From: Candidatus Parcubacteria bacterium
GTDB taxonomy: Bacteria > Patescibacteriota > Minisyncoccia > Minisyncoccales > JAGLUP01
Reading direction: 5' to 3'
Assembly: GCA_023134715.1 (NCBI GenBank)
Contig: JAGLUP010000005.1
Coordinates: 1-64,000, forward strand
DNA length: 64,000 nucleotides
In this document: piece by piece, positions 16,833-25,145 of the stretch
Layout: each line of letters starts with the position of its first letter
How positions within the stretch are numbered: the first letter of the stretch is position 1
Program-made: the position numbers and the translations under genes
Notes under the pieces: generated by a model
What the model saw: the letters and a program-made list of their open reading frames with translations, nothing else
Told to the model about the DNA's origin: nothing
The model's database searches: none

Positions 16833-18536
16833 ATGTTAAAATTAAATAATATGTTTCTAAAATCAAAAAAAGGATTCACGCTCATAGAGCTTTTAGTAGC
16901 AATAGCTATTTTAGGATTATTATCTTCTATGGTTCTTGTTCATCTGAAAAACGCTAAGGCGTCAGCCAGAGACGGTGAAAGAAAAGGAGAAGTGGATTCT
17001 ATTCGTAAAGCATTGGCTTTTTACTACACAGAGCATGGTGAATATCCTGAATCTGAGGAATGGATATCTCTTGAAAAAGACGCAAAAGATAATGGCCTCA
17101 TATCTCAAGCGTTAGCAGAATGGCTTCCTGATATGCCTGAAGATCCTCTTTGGGAAAAAACCAAAGATAATGGAGAACCTTTTTCCTACCAATACTCTAC
17201 AGAAGGCACTGAGGGTCAGGGATATAAAATTCACAGTGAAATGGAAGGTGAGTCCTATTCTTCTCACGAAACTTATTCTAACGGTGGAGGAGGGATAGTT
17301 TATACTACTATGCCTGTGGCCAATTTCACTGCAACGCCCACCAGTGGAAATATACCGTTAGTAGTAAGCTTTACAGATACTTCAGTTTCAGGTGAAGAAA
17401 TTATTAAATGGGAATGGGACTTTGATAACGATAGTATAATTGACAGCATGGCGCAAAATCCAATGCATATATATGCTGAAGCAGGAGAATATACTGTAAA
17501 TTTAACAATTTATGAAACAGATGGAGATAGTGATACAGAAATAAAAACGGATTATATCACAGTTGAAGGAGAAGAAATAAACCACCCCCCATTTACACCT
17601 GCCAATCCATCGCCTTCTAATAGCGCAATAGATGTATCAATAGATACGGTTTTGAGCTGGACAGGCGGCGATCCGGACACTGAAGATACAGTGACCTACG
17701 ATGTCTACTTTGGCACTAGCGCATTTCCGCCATTGATTTCAGAAAATCAATTGGAAACTTCTTATAATCCAGGCACGTTGAATTACAACACAAAATATTA
17801 TTGGCAGATAACAGCAATTGACAATCACGGTTCTTTTACTGAAGGTGATATCTGGAATTTCACTACTGGAGAAGAGATAGTAGTTAGCTGCGCTGGAGAA
17901 TGGCATTTTGATGAAGGATGGGGAGATACTACTTATGACGTTTCTGGAAATGATAATCACGGAAATTTAATTAATAATCCTGCATGGATTGAAGGCAAAC
18001 TTGGAATGGCTTTAGATTTTAACGGTGAAAATAATTATGTTGACTGCGGCAGTAACGAAAGCTTAGATATTAGTGATGCAATTACAATTGAAGCGTGGAT
18101 AAAAAGAAATACTCATTCGCAAATCATGTATTTTATTGGCAATGCTAATAATGATGGAACACGATCGCAATACAATCTAGGCGTAGCAGCTGACCATAAA
18201 TTATATTTTCATTGCGCTGGCAGCTCAGGATCCATAACTCTTAAGGGAGACATTATTATTCCAGAAACAGAATGGACACATGTTGCTATGGTTAGAGAAT
18301 CCTCTTCTGGAACAATTAAACTTTACGTAAATGGAACAAAAGAGGACCAAGAAGGGATTTCTGACCCTACTAAAATTGCTATCTTTTCAGAATGCGGAAA
18401 CACAACAATAGGCAAATTTGGCGAATATGCATTTATCGGCGGCTATCCTTTTGATGGCGTGATTGATGAAGTAAAAATTTGGAATGGCGCATTATCTCCA
18501 GAAGAAATCAACGCTTCCTACCAAGCAGGATTGTAA
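16833..18536 (+). CDS. Pseudopilin with PKD, FN3-like and LamG domains
   Basis: About 568 residues. Prepilin motif SKKGFTLIELLVAIAILGLLSSM. Starts are possible at 16824 (TTG), 16833 and 16851; the last gives the shortest leader (MFLKSKKG). A type II secretion G-like pilin core (to about 150) is followed by a PKD domain (about 165-250), an FN3-like domain (about 255-350) and a concanavalin/LamG domain (about 355-568; WHFDEGWGDTTYDVSGND, ALDFNGENNYVDCG). Probably a surface-displayed glycan binder assembled by the pilus machinery. It ends the four-gene unit. Confidence 0.85.
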   Translation: MLKLNNMFLKSKKGFTLIELLVAIAILGLLSSMVLVHLKNAKASARDGERKGEVDSIRKALAFYYTEHGEYPESEEWISLEKDAKDNGLISQALAEWLPDMPEDPLWEKTKDNGEPFSYQYSTEGTEGQGYKIHSEMEGESYSSHETYSNGGGGIVYTTMPVANFTATPTSGNIPLVVSFTDTSVSGEEIIKWEWDFDNDSIIDSMAQNPMHIYAEAGEYTVNLTIYETDGDSDTEIKTDYITVEGEEINHPPFTPANPSPSNSAIDVSIDTVLSWTGGDPDTEDTVTYDVYFGTSAFPPLISENQLETSYNPGTLNYNTKYYWQITAIDNHGSFTEGDIWNFTTGEEIVVSCAGEWHFDEGWGDTTYDVSGNDNHGNLINNPAWIEGKLGMALDFNGENNYVDCGSNESLDISDAITIEAWIKRNTHSQIMYFIGNANNDGTRSQYNLGVAADHKLYFHCAGSSGSITLKGDIIIPETEWTHVAMVRESSSGTIKLYVNGTKEDQEGISDPTKIAIFSECGNTTIGKFGEYAFIGGYPFDGVIDEVKIWNGALSPEEINASYQAGL

Positions 18537-18558
18537 AATATTATTTATCAAATTATCT

Positions 18559-18588
18559 ACTAAAAAACCGCATTAACGCGGTTTTTAG
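18559..18588. terminator. Bidirectional terminator between convergent units
   Basis: CTAAAAAACCGC and GCGGTTTTTAG pair around a short loop, giving a GC core with A- and T-rich ends. It lies between the plus-strand pseudopilin gene and the minus-strand rplT. Confidence 0.8.
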
Positions 18589-18614
18589 TTTAAGGTTTAA
18601 GGTTTAAGGTTTAG
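18588..18614. repeat. Heptamer repeat (GTTTAAG) running into the rplT stop
   Basis: GTTTAAG three times in a row (18588-18608) plus GTTTAGA. The repeat includes the rplT stop codon (18604-18606), so the last codons of L20 are made of repeat sequence. Confidence 0.8.
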
Positions 18615-18963
18615 AGTTGACTTTGGTTTTTTCTACGATTTTCTGAAAAATTTCCGGCTTATTCTTGGCTAAATCAGATAAAATTTTTCTATCCAGTTCA
18701 ATTTTATTTTTCTTTAATCCAGCGATAAATTTGCTGTAAGTCGTCCCAAGTTTGCGGCATCCAGCATTTATTTGAATCTGCCAAAGCCGGCGAAAATCTC
18801 TTTTCTTTGTTCTCCTGTCTCTATAAGCGTAAGATAAAGCATGCGCTAAAGCGTCTTTCGCTAAACGAAATTTTGATTTTCTTCCCCAGCGAAAACCTTT
18901 TGTCTGCTTTAAAACTTTTTTCCGCCGTTTACTGGCGGTTGTTCCTCGTTTAACTCTAACCAT
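18604..18963 (-). CDS. rplT: Ribosomal protein L20
   Basis: 119 residues, standard length. MVRVKRGTTASKRRKKVLKQTKGFRW and ALAHALSYAYRDRRTKKRDFRRLWQIQINA are diagnostic. L20 binds 23S rRNA early in 50S assembly and in some bacteria represses its own operon. It follows rpmI by 2 bp in the conserved infC-rpmI-rplT order. The last residues are formed by a heptamer repeat. Confidence 0.98.
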   Translation of the reverse strand: MVRVKRGTTASKRRKKVLKQTKGFRWGRKSKFRLAKDALAHALSYAYRDRRTKKRDFRRLWQIQINAGCRKLGTTYSKFIAGLKKNKIELDRKILSDLAKNKPEIFQKIVEKTKVNSKP

Positions 18964-18965
18964 AT

Positions 18966-19151
18966 TTAAAATTTAAGATATTGTTTAACCTTTTTAGCTA
19001 AAGGCCCGGAAACTTTAACCCACTTCCGAGCTTCTCTTATTTTCTTACCGCTTTTTTTTGACAAAAAATGGTTTTGCCCAATAGCTCTGCGGAGAATTTT
19101 TCCGGTCTTAGTAATTTTAAACCTTTTTGTAATTGATTTGCGTGTCTTCAT
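18966..19151 (-). CDS. rpmI: Ribosomal protein L35
   Basis: 61 residues, basic throughout. RKSITKRFKITKTGKILRR and NHFLSKKSGKKIR match L35. Large-subunit protein encoded between infC (5 bp away) and rplT (2 bp away), the usual gene order. Confidence 0.97.
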   Translation of the reverse strand: MKTRKSITKRFKITKTGKILRRAIGQNHFLSKKSGKKIREARKWVKVSGPLAKKVKQYLKF

Positions 19152-19156
19152 TGTAA

Positions 19157-19663
19157 TTATTCTTTAGATATAATCATTGTGAATCCTCTTGCTTCTCGTT
19201 TAAGCTCTCGTTCAATTTTGAGCGGAGTTGATTTTTCTAATATCTCTAAAAATTGCTTTATTTTCTCTTTAGCAAAATCAGGAAGCGCCTTTTCTCTGCC
19301 TCTCAGAACCATATCTATTCTAACCTTATCTCCTTTTTTTAAAAACTTTTCCGCTTGCCTCGCTCTTGTTTCCATATCGTGCGTAGAAATATTAAACCTT
19401 AGTCGTATTCCTTTTAATTCACCGCCTTTTTTTATTTGTGTTGTTTTCTTTTTCTTTCCCTGCTGATAAAGATATTTCCCTTGGTCAATTATCTTGCATA
19501 CTGGGGGAGTAACCTTGTCAGTAACCTGAACTAAATCTAAATTGCGCTCCCTGCTGATTTGGAGCGCTTTTGTTAAATCCATAACTCCCAACTGCTTTCC
19601 AGTTTCGTCAACTACTCTTACAGGAGAAACTCTTATGTAATTGTTGATATATGTTCTTTTCAC
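19157..19663 (-). CDS. infC: Translation initiation factor IF-3
   Basis: 168 residues from the GTG at 19661-19663 (VKRTYINNYIRVSPVRVVDETGKQLGVM). N-domain with LDLVQVTDKVTPPVCKIIDQGKY, a lysine-rich linker, then the C-domain (GIRLRFNISTHDMETRARQAEKFLKKGDKVRI). The frame stays open to 19696, but that part is the 3' arm of tmRNA and is not IF-3-like. The start lies 3 bases past the tmRNA end and has no ribosome binding site of its own. IF-3 genes often have rare start codons, so a later non-ATG start is possible. Confidence 0.93.
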   Translation of the reverse strand: MKRTYINNYIRVSPVRVVDETGKQLGVMDLTKALQISRERNLDLVQVTDKVTPPVCKIIDQGKYLYQQGKKKKTTQIKKGGELKGIRLRFNISTHDMETRARQAEKFLKKGDKVRIDMVLRGREKALPDFAKEKIKQFLEILEKSTPLKIERELKREARGFTMIISKE

Positions 19664-19665
19664 TG

Positions 19666-20060
19666 TGGAGACGAAGGGAATTGCACCCATGTCCAAAAAT
19701 TGTTTTAAAATAATTCTACAAGCTTAGTTTGTTTAAATTTTTCAAAATGCTGAATAGAAACAAACAAAATTTCAGCATTCTTAGCCCCTAAATTTTTAAT
19801 AATTATCTGGAGCAAAATAATTATCTATCTCGCTAATATAACACCTAATTTTACCTAGCGAGAATCAGTAAATTAGATGGCTTACGCTCTTTAGGCGTAA
19901 ACTGGAACTAAGCCACCCCGACCACCGAAAACGGCAGCAACAGCGGTTTTAGCTTTTTCAAATAAGTTTACACTTATATGATTTGCCAGCAGTTTTATAA
20001 GGAGCTGACACCTTAGCCTGCTTATTTTAAGTTAAATTCCTGTCAAAGCTATGCGTCCCC
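19666..20060 (-). ncRNA. ssrA: tmRNA (ssrA), one-piece, 395 nt
   Basis: The 5' end GGGGACG pairs over 7 bp (one G-U) with CGTCTCC at the 3' end. The 5' side continues GCATAGCTTTGACAGG, close to the tmRNA consensus. The T-arm has loop TGCAATT, with G where pseudouridine-55 normally is. The tag frame begins at the GCA resume codon (complement 19984-19986) and stops at TAA (complement 19891-19893): 31 residues starting ANHISVNLFE and ending LVPVYA. CCA is not encoded. smpB ends 12 bp upstream, and infC starts 3 bp downstream. Confidence 0.93.
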
Positions 20061-20072
20061 GAAACTTTGGAT

Positions 20073-20519
20073 TTAATCCTTTAGGATTCTACTTTTTTCT
20101 CTTTCAAAATCTCTTTTTTTAATTGTTTCTCTCTTGTCAACTTTCTTTTTTCCCTTAGCAATCGCAAATTCTATCTTTATATTTCCTTTTTCAGTATAAA
20201 CCATTAAGGGCGCTAATGTCAAGCCCTTTTGCTTTGATTTTCCGATTAAATACTGAATTTCCGATTTTTTTAAAAGAAGTTTACGGGAACGGGAAGAAAT
20301 ATAATCTTTAGGCGCGTTCCTTGGCTGATAAGCGGGAATTTCAGCACCGATTAACCAAACTTCCTGGCTTTTATCAATTACAACATAAGAGCCCTTCAGC
20401 GATATATGCCCTGTTTTTATTGATTTTACCTCTGTCCCGATCAAAACTATTCCAGCTTTAAATTTTTCCAGAATTTCGTAATCAAAATACGCTTTTTTAT
20501 TTTTAGCAATAATTTTCAT
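20073..20519 (-). CDS. smpB: SsrA-binding protein SmpB
   Basis: 148 residues. KKAYFDYEILEKFKAGIVLIGTEVKSIKTGHISLKGSYV is the SmpB oligonucleotide-binding barrel. The C-terminus (KGKKKVDKRETIKKRDFEREKSRILK) is the basic tail that mimics the mRNA-tRNA pairing in the A site. Partner of tmRNA in freeing stalled ribosomes. It is 12 bp upstream of the tmRNA gene on the same strand, so protein and RNA partner are probably transcribed together. Confidence 0.98.
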   Translation of the reverse strand: MKIIAKNKKAYFDYEILEKFKAGIVLIGTEVKSIKTGHISLKGSYVVIDKSQEVWLIGAEIPAYQPRNAPKDYISSRSRKLLLKKSEIQYLIGKSKQKGLTLAPLMVYTEKGNIKIEFAIAKGKKKVDKRETIKKRDFEREKSRILKD

Positions 20520-20528
20520 TGATTTAAT

Positions 20529-21395
20529 TTAACATATCTTTTGAAAAAATTCTATTGCGGCGTAGCCGACTACTTTCTGTTTTTCGCCAGCAGTATCGCC
20601 CGAATGAGCGTATTTTAAAACACGGGCTTGGGCGCCTAAATTTTTCATAACATAAAGCAATGTTTTTACTGAATCCTCGGCGCAAAGAAAAGTTTCAATA
20701 TTAGAAATATTTTCTTTTTCTAATTTTCTTAAAACTTGAGATAATTTTTGAGGATCGCAGGATAAAATCCCCTCAATCGTTTTTTTGTCTGCTTTTTCAG
20801 CGTCTTTTTTGTAGGGATAATGAGACAAGTCAGACGAAGCAATAATTAAAATTCTTTTTGCCTGGCAATGTTTTAAAATTGCTTTTCCTAATTCTTCCCA
20901 ATCTTTATTTTCGCTTCCGATAATAATTGGAATAATTTTAAAATCTTTTAAGACCCTTTGCAAAAAGGGGAGCTGAACCTCAATTGAATGCTCTTGAAGA
21001 TGAGCTGAGCTTTTAAAGAAAAATCTGTCTGATTCAGAGTTTATCTTTTGAGCTAAATCTTTATTAATTTTTACTTTTCCCAAAGGAGTAAGCCATTCTC
21101 CTCTGTCATAAATAGAAACACTATCAAAATATTCATAATGGCTGTCTCCTATTATAATCACAGTATCAATTTTTTCTTTGCTTAATTTTTTAAACCCGAA
21201 ACAAGCGACTGAACCAGAATATGCATAATCAGCATGAGGCAGAACTAATCCTAAAATCCTGGCTTTTGTTTCTGACACCGAGGTCTTTTTTAAAAAATTA
21301 TCAATCATTTTTTCTAATTCCTGTTTTTCTTCAGGATAAAAAAACCCGGCAAGAGCAGGCGGCCTAACTTTTTCAGAATTTTCGTAATTTAACAT
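20529..21395 (-). CDS. MEMO1-family protein (AmmeMemoRadiSam system protein B type)
   Basis: 288 residues. RPPALAGFFYPEEKQELEKMIDNFL, LVLPHADYAYSGSVA, IIGDSHYEYFD and IASSDLSHYPYKKDAEKAD match the MEMO family. In family members related to iron dioxygenases, His and Asp residues in such positions bind metal. Usual neighbours, an AMMECR1 protein and a radical SAM enzyme, are not adjacent here. It overlaps the DUF2330-like gene by 1 bp. Its reaction is unknown. Confidence 0.88.
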   Translation of the reverse strand: MLNYENSEKVRPPALAGFFYPEEKQELEKMIDNFLKKTSVSETKARILGLVLPHADYAYSGSVACFGFKKLSKEKIDTVIIIGDSHYEYFDSVSIYDRGEWLTPLGKVKINKDLAQKINSESDRFFFKSSAHLQEHSIEVQLPFLQRVLKDFKIIPIIIGSENKDWEELGKAILKHCQAKRILIIASSDLSHYPYKKDAEKADKKTIEGILSCDPQKLSQVLRKLEKENISNIETFLCAEDSVKTLLYVMKNLGAQARVLKYAHSGDTAGEKQKVVGYAAIEFFQKIC

Positions 21396-22948
21396 TATTT
21401 ATTTAAATAAGAACGAGTTGAAGCTCCGACAAAACCGGTTCCTTTTTTAAGCCCTACAGATTCAAGGATTTCTGAAGAATGTTTTTCTTGAAATTTAATT
21501 ACTGCTTGATTAGTAATTAAACCAAAGTAACCGGTTGCCTCAACATCAGGTCTTTGCCATACTTTTTCAGCAATCAAAACTCTCTGCAGCTCTTCAACAT
21601 CTTCTCCTCTCATTCCTAATGATAAATTTCGAGACCAAACTAAAATTTGTTTTTTAGCAACTACTGATAGCAAAGAAGCTTTTTCAAAAAATTCTTTTGT
21701 TTCTTTGCCAAAATAACCGGTTCCTTTTTCTAAGCCCATTGGTTTCAAAATTTGGTATTTGTATTTTTCTTGAAATTGAGACAAAGCTTTTTGAGTAATT
21801 ATTCCAAAATACCCAGTAGCTTCAACTTCTGAATCCCAGACCCCTTCATTAATTAAAACTTTCTGAAGCGTCTTCACGTCTTCGCCACGTGACCCCAGTC
21901 CTAAATTTCTTTGCCATAAAGAAGCAGGGAATAAAACTAAATCTTTTTTAGCATTTTTAAGCAATCCATAATAATCAAATGTTCTAACTTCAACGTCTTG
22001 GCTAAACAAATTAGCTATATCTTCATTTATCTCTTCTAATTCTTGCTTTGTTAAACTTACCGGATAACCAAAATGTCCTCCAAATTTCCAATAACTGCCA
22101 TCTGCTTCTGAAAAACTATCAGCAATGAGAAAAACTCTAATTTTTGCTCTACTTTCGCTAATTTCAGACGCGCCGCTAATTGAAATCGGATAATAAAGAG
22201 AATCAGAATTAAATCTATAAATTAACGGCTTAATGCTTTCTTCTCCTTGTTTACTGCTAATAACATCAAAAACAAAATATCTTATGTCCCGTTTTAAGTA
22301 ACTATCAACTCCTGCCCTAAACTCTGAAGAAATTTTATGTTTTGTAATCTTGCCGCCAGAGCAACTTCCCGGACCACCGCAGTCCTCGCATGTCAGACAA
22401 CTTGGTATACACTTTCTCACGCATCCTTCAGGACATGTGCTATAATGATATTTCCCGCATTCTGATTCATATGTTAAAGAAAATCCTTTATCTTTGGCAA
22501 AACCTTTAACCCAATTCAAAAAATAATCTAAATTATTTATTTTTACCACAGTAACATCATGAGCTCCAATGATTTTATGAAAAGTAATTTCTATTCCCGG
22601 AGCAGGGACATTTTTATGTCCTTCTCCTGTGGTCTGCCAACTATCTCTTACTTCTTCTATCTTCTTATTCATAATCTCCACTATTTTTTCAAAGGACTCA
22701 AAGCTTCCCTGTTTTATTTCTGTTGGATTAGATGGCAATGGCACCATTCTTAAAGCAGTAGACGAGGCAGATCCCTTTATGTCATTAGAAAGAATTATTA
22801 TTTCCTCTTCTCCATTCCACGCTACAATCGCATTTTGAGCTGATTGGTCTAAATAAACATCAGGAGGCCAAATCATCATTCCTCCATCAGCAAAAACAAA
22901 ACATGGAATTATCAAAAAAGAAAAAAGTAAAATTATTTTTAGCTTCAT
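21395..22948 (-). CDS. Secreted DUF2330-like protein with two peptidoglycan-binding repeats
   Basis: 517 residues. Signal peptide (about 1-20, ending CFVFADGG). The N-terminal region (about 21-330; MMIWPPDVYLDQSAQNAIVAWNGEEE) resembles DUF2330. A cysteine-rich stretch (CPEGCVRKCIPSCLTCEDCGG, about 172-192) lies inside it. Two PG-binding-type repeats close the protein (about 350-425 and 440-517), each with LGxRGEDVxxLQ and ATGYFGxxT. Probably sits in or on the cell wall; enzymatic role unknown. Confidence 0.75.
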   Translation of the reverse strand: MKLKIILLFSFLIIPCFVFADGGMMIWPPDVYLDQSAQNAIVAWNGEEEIIILSNDIKGSASSTALRMVPLPSNPTEIKQGSFESFEKIVEIMNKKIEEVRDSWQTTGEGHKNVPAPGIEITFHKIIGAHDVTVVKINNLDYFLNWVKGFAKDKGFSLTYESECGKYHYSTCPEGCVRKCIPSCLTCEDCGGPGSCSGGKITKHKISSEFRAGVDSYLKRDIRYFVFDVISSKQGEESIKPLIYRFNSDSLYYPISISGASEISESRAKIRVFLIADSFSEADGSYWKFGGHFGYPVSLTKQELEEINEDIANLFSQDVEVRTFDYYGLLKNAKKDLVLFPASLWQRNLGLGSRGEDVKTLQKVLINEGVWDSEVEATGYFGIITQKALSQFQEKYKYQILKPMGLEKGTGYFGKETKEFFEKASLLSVVAKKQILVWSRNLSLGMRGEDVEELQRVLIAEKVWQRPDVEATGYFGLITNQAVIKFQEKHSSEILESVGLKKGTGFVGASTRSYLNK

Positions 22949-23013
22949 ATTTTATTATTTTAACATATCATCTTTGAATTACAAAATAGAAAACAAAAAA
23001 AATAAATTTTTGA

Positions 23014-23121
23014 ATGCGAGAATTCTGGATTTTCTGAGACGCGTAGGGTTCCCCCGTCCCGATAGTTTTCGCCTATCGGGACGGAGGGATAAAGCGCGAA
23101 GAAAATCCAGATTCGAGCAAT
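23014..23121. repeat. REP/MITE-like imperfect inverted repeat
   Basis: In the 232-bp gap between the DUF2330-like and EndoQ genes. Outer arms (about 23016-23040 and 23093-23119) are an imperfect inverted repeat sharing TCTGGATTTTCT and its complement. The middle holds a perfect 12-bp stem, CCGTCCCGATAG/CTATCGGGACGG. The left arm (25 bp) recurs exactly at 35323-35347. No coding potential seen. Confidence 0.75.
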
Positions 23122-23180
23122 GAAAAAATAAATAATTTCCAAAATTTGGTTTTCGGAGTTTTCTATAGCTTAAGTATTTA

Positions 23181-24425
23181 TTAAAATAAAGTATTTTGTG
23201 TTGCAAAATTTTTCTTTTCTGCTTTGGAAAAAATCCTGACTTTGCCAAATACTCCGTCATAGCCCGGCTCAATATTAACTTTTCCCTGTCTTACTCTTAT
23301 AATCGCTTCAGCAATTTCTGGCAAAGCAGCGCTTTTTAATTCGTCATTAGAAGCATCAAGCAAAATTTCAAATTCGTTTCCTAAATTTTTAATCAAATTA
23401 TTATACTCTTTGCCAACTGTTTTCGTCCCCACACCTTTTCCCAAACATTCAGCAATAATCTCTGTTAAAGGAATCAAACTCTTAAAAGGAATTACACCTT
23501 TGGGCTTAAATCCTTCTGGTCTGTCAGCTAATTGAGCAACTCTGTTTAAAACTCCTACGGTCAATGGCCTGCCGCAGCGAGGACAGATATTATTATATTT
23601 TTTTGATTCCTGAGGATTAAGGCAGATATCACAGCTTCTATGTCCGTCATAATGATACTTGCCTTCTTGAGGAAAAAATTCAATTGTATAAAGAAATTTC
23701 TGAGTATCTTTTAATTTTATCGCATTGATAATCGCTGAATAACTAAGCTCTGTGTTAAAAACATTTACCTCTCTACCCATTTTAGCCAAACTATGCGCGT
23801 CGCTGTTTGATATTAAAGTAACTTTATCTAAACCTGATAAGCGCCAATTCATTGAAGGGTCAGAGCTTAAACCGGTCTCAACAGCATAAATATATTTTGA
23901 ATACTCTTCAAAGCACTCTTCAATAGAGTCAAAACCGGACTTAGAGCCGAGCAGACCAAACCATGGAGTCCAAAGATGCGCCGGAACAACCAAGCAATTT
24001 TCTGAAATGTTTAATACAATCTTAGCTAATTCTTTAGCGTCTAACCCTAAAATTGGCCGACCATCGGCTTTTAAATTTCCAATCTTGCCAAGTTCAGTAT
24101 TTATTTTTTCAACTATTTCCAAGCTGGGAGCAAAAACCACAATGTGGATTTTCCGAACCTTTCCTGCTTTAGAATAAATACAACTAATCTCTGTAGTTAA
24201 AATAAAACGCGTTCCATTGTCAGTTTTTAATTTAAATAAACCTGTCTCAGCAGATATTAATTTTTCTTTTAATTCTTTAAACCATTCTGGATGAGTAAAA
24301 TCGCCAGTGGTTAAAACTTTAATTCCCTTAATTTTCGCCCATTGAGCCATACTTTCTAAATCCATTTTAGGAGAAGTAGCTCGTGAATATTTTGAATGAA
24401 GATGAAAATCAGCTATAAACTTCAT
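23181..24425 (-). CDS. Endonuclease Q-like PHP-domain nuclease
   Basis: 414 residues. The N-terminal PHP metal site begins FHLHSKYSRA (His8, His10), with further ligands in TTGDFTHPEWF, VPAHLWTPWFG and NSDAHS (about 208-211). A four-cysteine zinc finger follows (Cys265, Cys268, Cys281, Cys284), then a helix-hairpin-like C-terminal part. This layout matches archaeal EndoQ, which nicks DNA 5' of deaminated bases and abasic sites; some databases label it a UvrD-like helicase, but there is no Walker motif. The start lies only a few bases from a TATAAT, so the mRNA may be leaderless. Confidence 0.85.
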   Translation of the reverse strand: MKFIADFHLHSKYSRATSPKMDLESMAQWAKIKGIKVLTTGDFTHPEWFKELKEKLISAETGLFKLKTDNGTRFILTTEISCIYSKAGKVRKIHIVVFAPSLEIVEKINTELGKIGNLKADGRPILGLDAKELAKIVLNISENCLVVPAHLWTPWFGLLGSKSGFDSIEECFEEYSKYIYAVETGLSSDPSMNWRLSGLDKVTLISNSDAHSLAKMGREVNVFNTELSYSAIINAIKLKDTQKFLYTIEFFPQEGKYHYDGHRSCDICLNPQESKKYNNICPRCGRPLTVGVLNRVAQLADRPEGFKPKGVIPFKSLIPLTEIIAECLGKGVGTKTVGKEYNNLIKNLGNEFEILLDASNDELKSAALPEIAEAIIRVRQGKVNIEPGYDGVFGKVRIFSKAEKKNFATQNTLF

Positions 24426-24526
24426 GGCAATTATAGTATAGCAGTCCTTGCAAAATTTTTAAATATCATTTAGAATGAGAATGGTTGTTTAAAAACTAAA
24501 TTAGTAAAAATAATAGGTGGAATAAA

Positions 24527-25108
24527 ATGAAAATGCCAGAAATTCTTAAAAAAATAATTGCCAAATTTTCCAAAAAAGAAGAAAATATCGGAGAAGAAGA
24601 AAAGAAAAAAATAACAATATTTGTTGACGGGGATAATTTTAATTCATCAAGAAGAAATTTAGAAATCGGGCTAATTGATTTTGAGAAGCTGGAAGAAATA
24701 TTAGAAAATTTTACAGCAAAATCTTTGAATATAGAAATAGAAAATTTAAAAATAGTTGAAAAAAAATATTATATTTTTGAAAAAAAACTTTCAAGAGCGC
24801 AAAATTTTTTAAACTATTTAAAAAATTTAAAATACGAAATAATAGCCAAACTTCCAGAAAATATTAATATTTACCATGATATTATTCGTCATGGCGACTG
24901 TCTAAAATTTGACGTTCTAATCCTTGTTTCTATAAATAATAATGTCCTTAAGAAAATAAAATTTATAAAAAAAAGAAGGGGAAGAAAAACAAGGATAATA
25001 ATCGTTAATTCTAAAGAAAGATTAAGCGAAGAATTAAAAGAGATAAGCGACGCCTATTTTTATTTGAATGATATAAAAAATGAAATTAAACGTTCTATGC
25101 CAGAATAA
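24527..25108 (+). CDS. Diverged NYN/PIN-like domain protein
   Basis: 193 residues. A charged N-terminal part, then KITIFVDGDNFNSSRRN, the first motif of NYN (LabA/DUF88) nucleases. GDCLKFDVLILVS fits the second conserved strand. The usual acidic SGDSDF motif is replaced by SINNNVLKKI, so a catalytic acidic residue seems lost and nuclease activity is doubtful. A good ribosome binding site (AGGTGG) precedes the ATG. A bidirectional terminator follows. Confidence 0.65.
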   Translation: MKMPEILKKIIAKFSKKEENIGEEEKKKITIFVDGDNFNSSRRNLEIGLIDFEKLEEILENFTAKSLNIEIENLKIVEKKYYIFEKKLSRAQNFLNYLKNLKYEIIAKLPENINIYHDIIRHGDCLKFDVLILVSINNNVLKKIKFIKKRRGRKTRIIIVNSKERLSEELKEISDAYFYLNDIKNEIKRSMPE

Positions 25109-25145
25109 AAAAAACAACTCACCAATCACTTAGTGAGTTTTTTCT
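25107..25145. terminator. Bidirectional terminator
   Basis: AACTCAC and GTGAGTT form a 7-bp stem with an A-tract on the left and a T-tract on the right. It ends both the plus-strand NYN-like gene and the minus-strand 83-residue gene; the latter's stop codon lies inside. Confidence 0.8.

Noticed and set aside
19664-19696. N-terminal extension of IF-3
   Set aside because: The DNA forms the T-arm and acceptor of tmRNA and the residues do not match IF-3.
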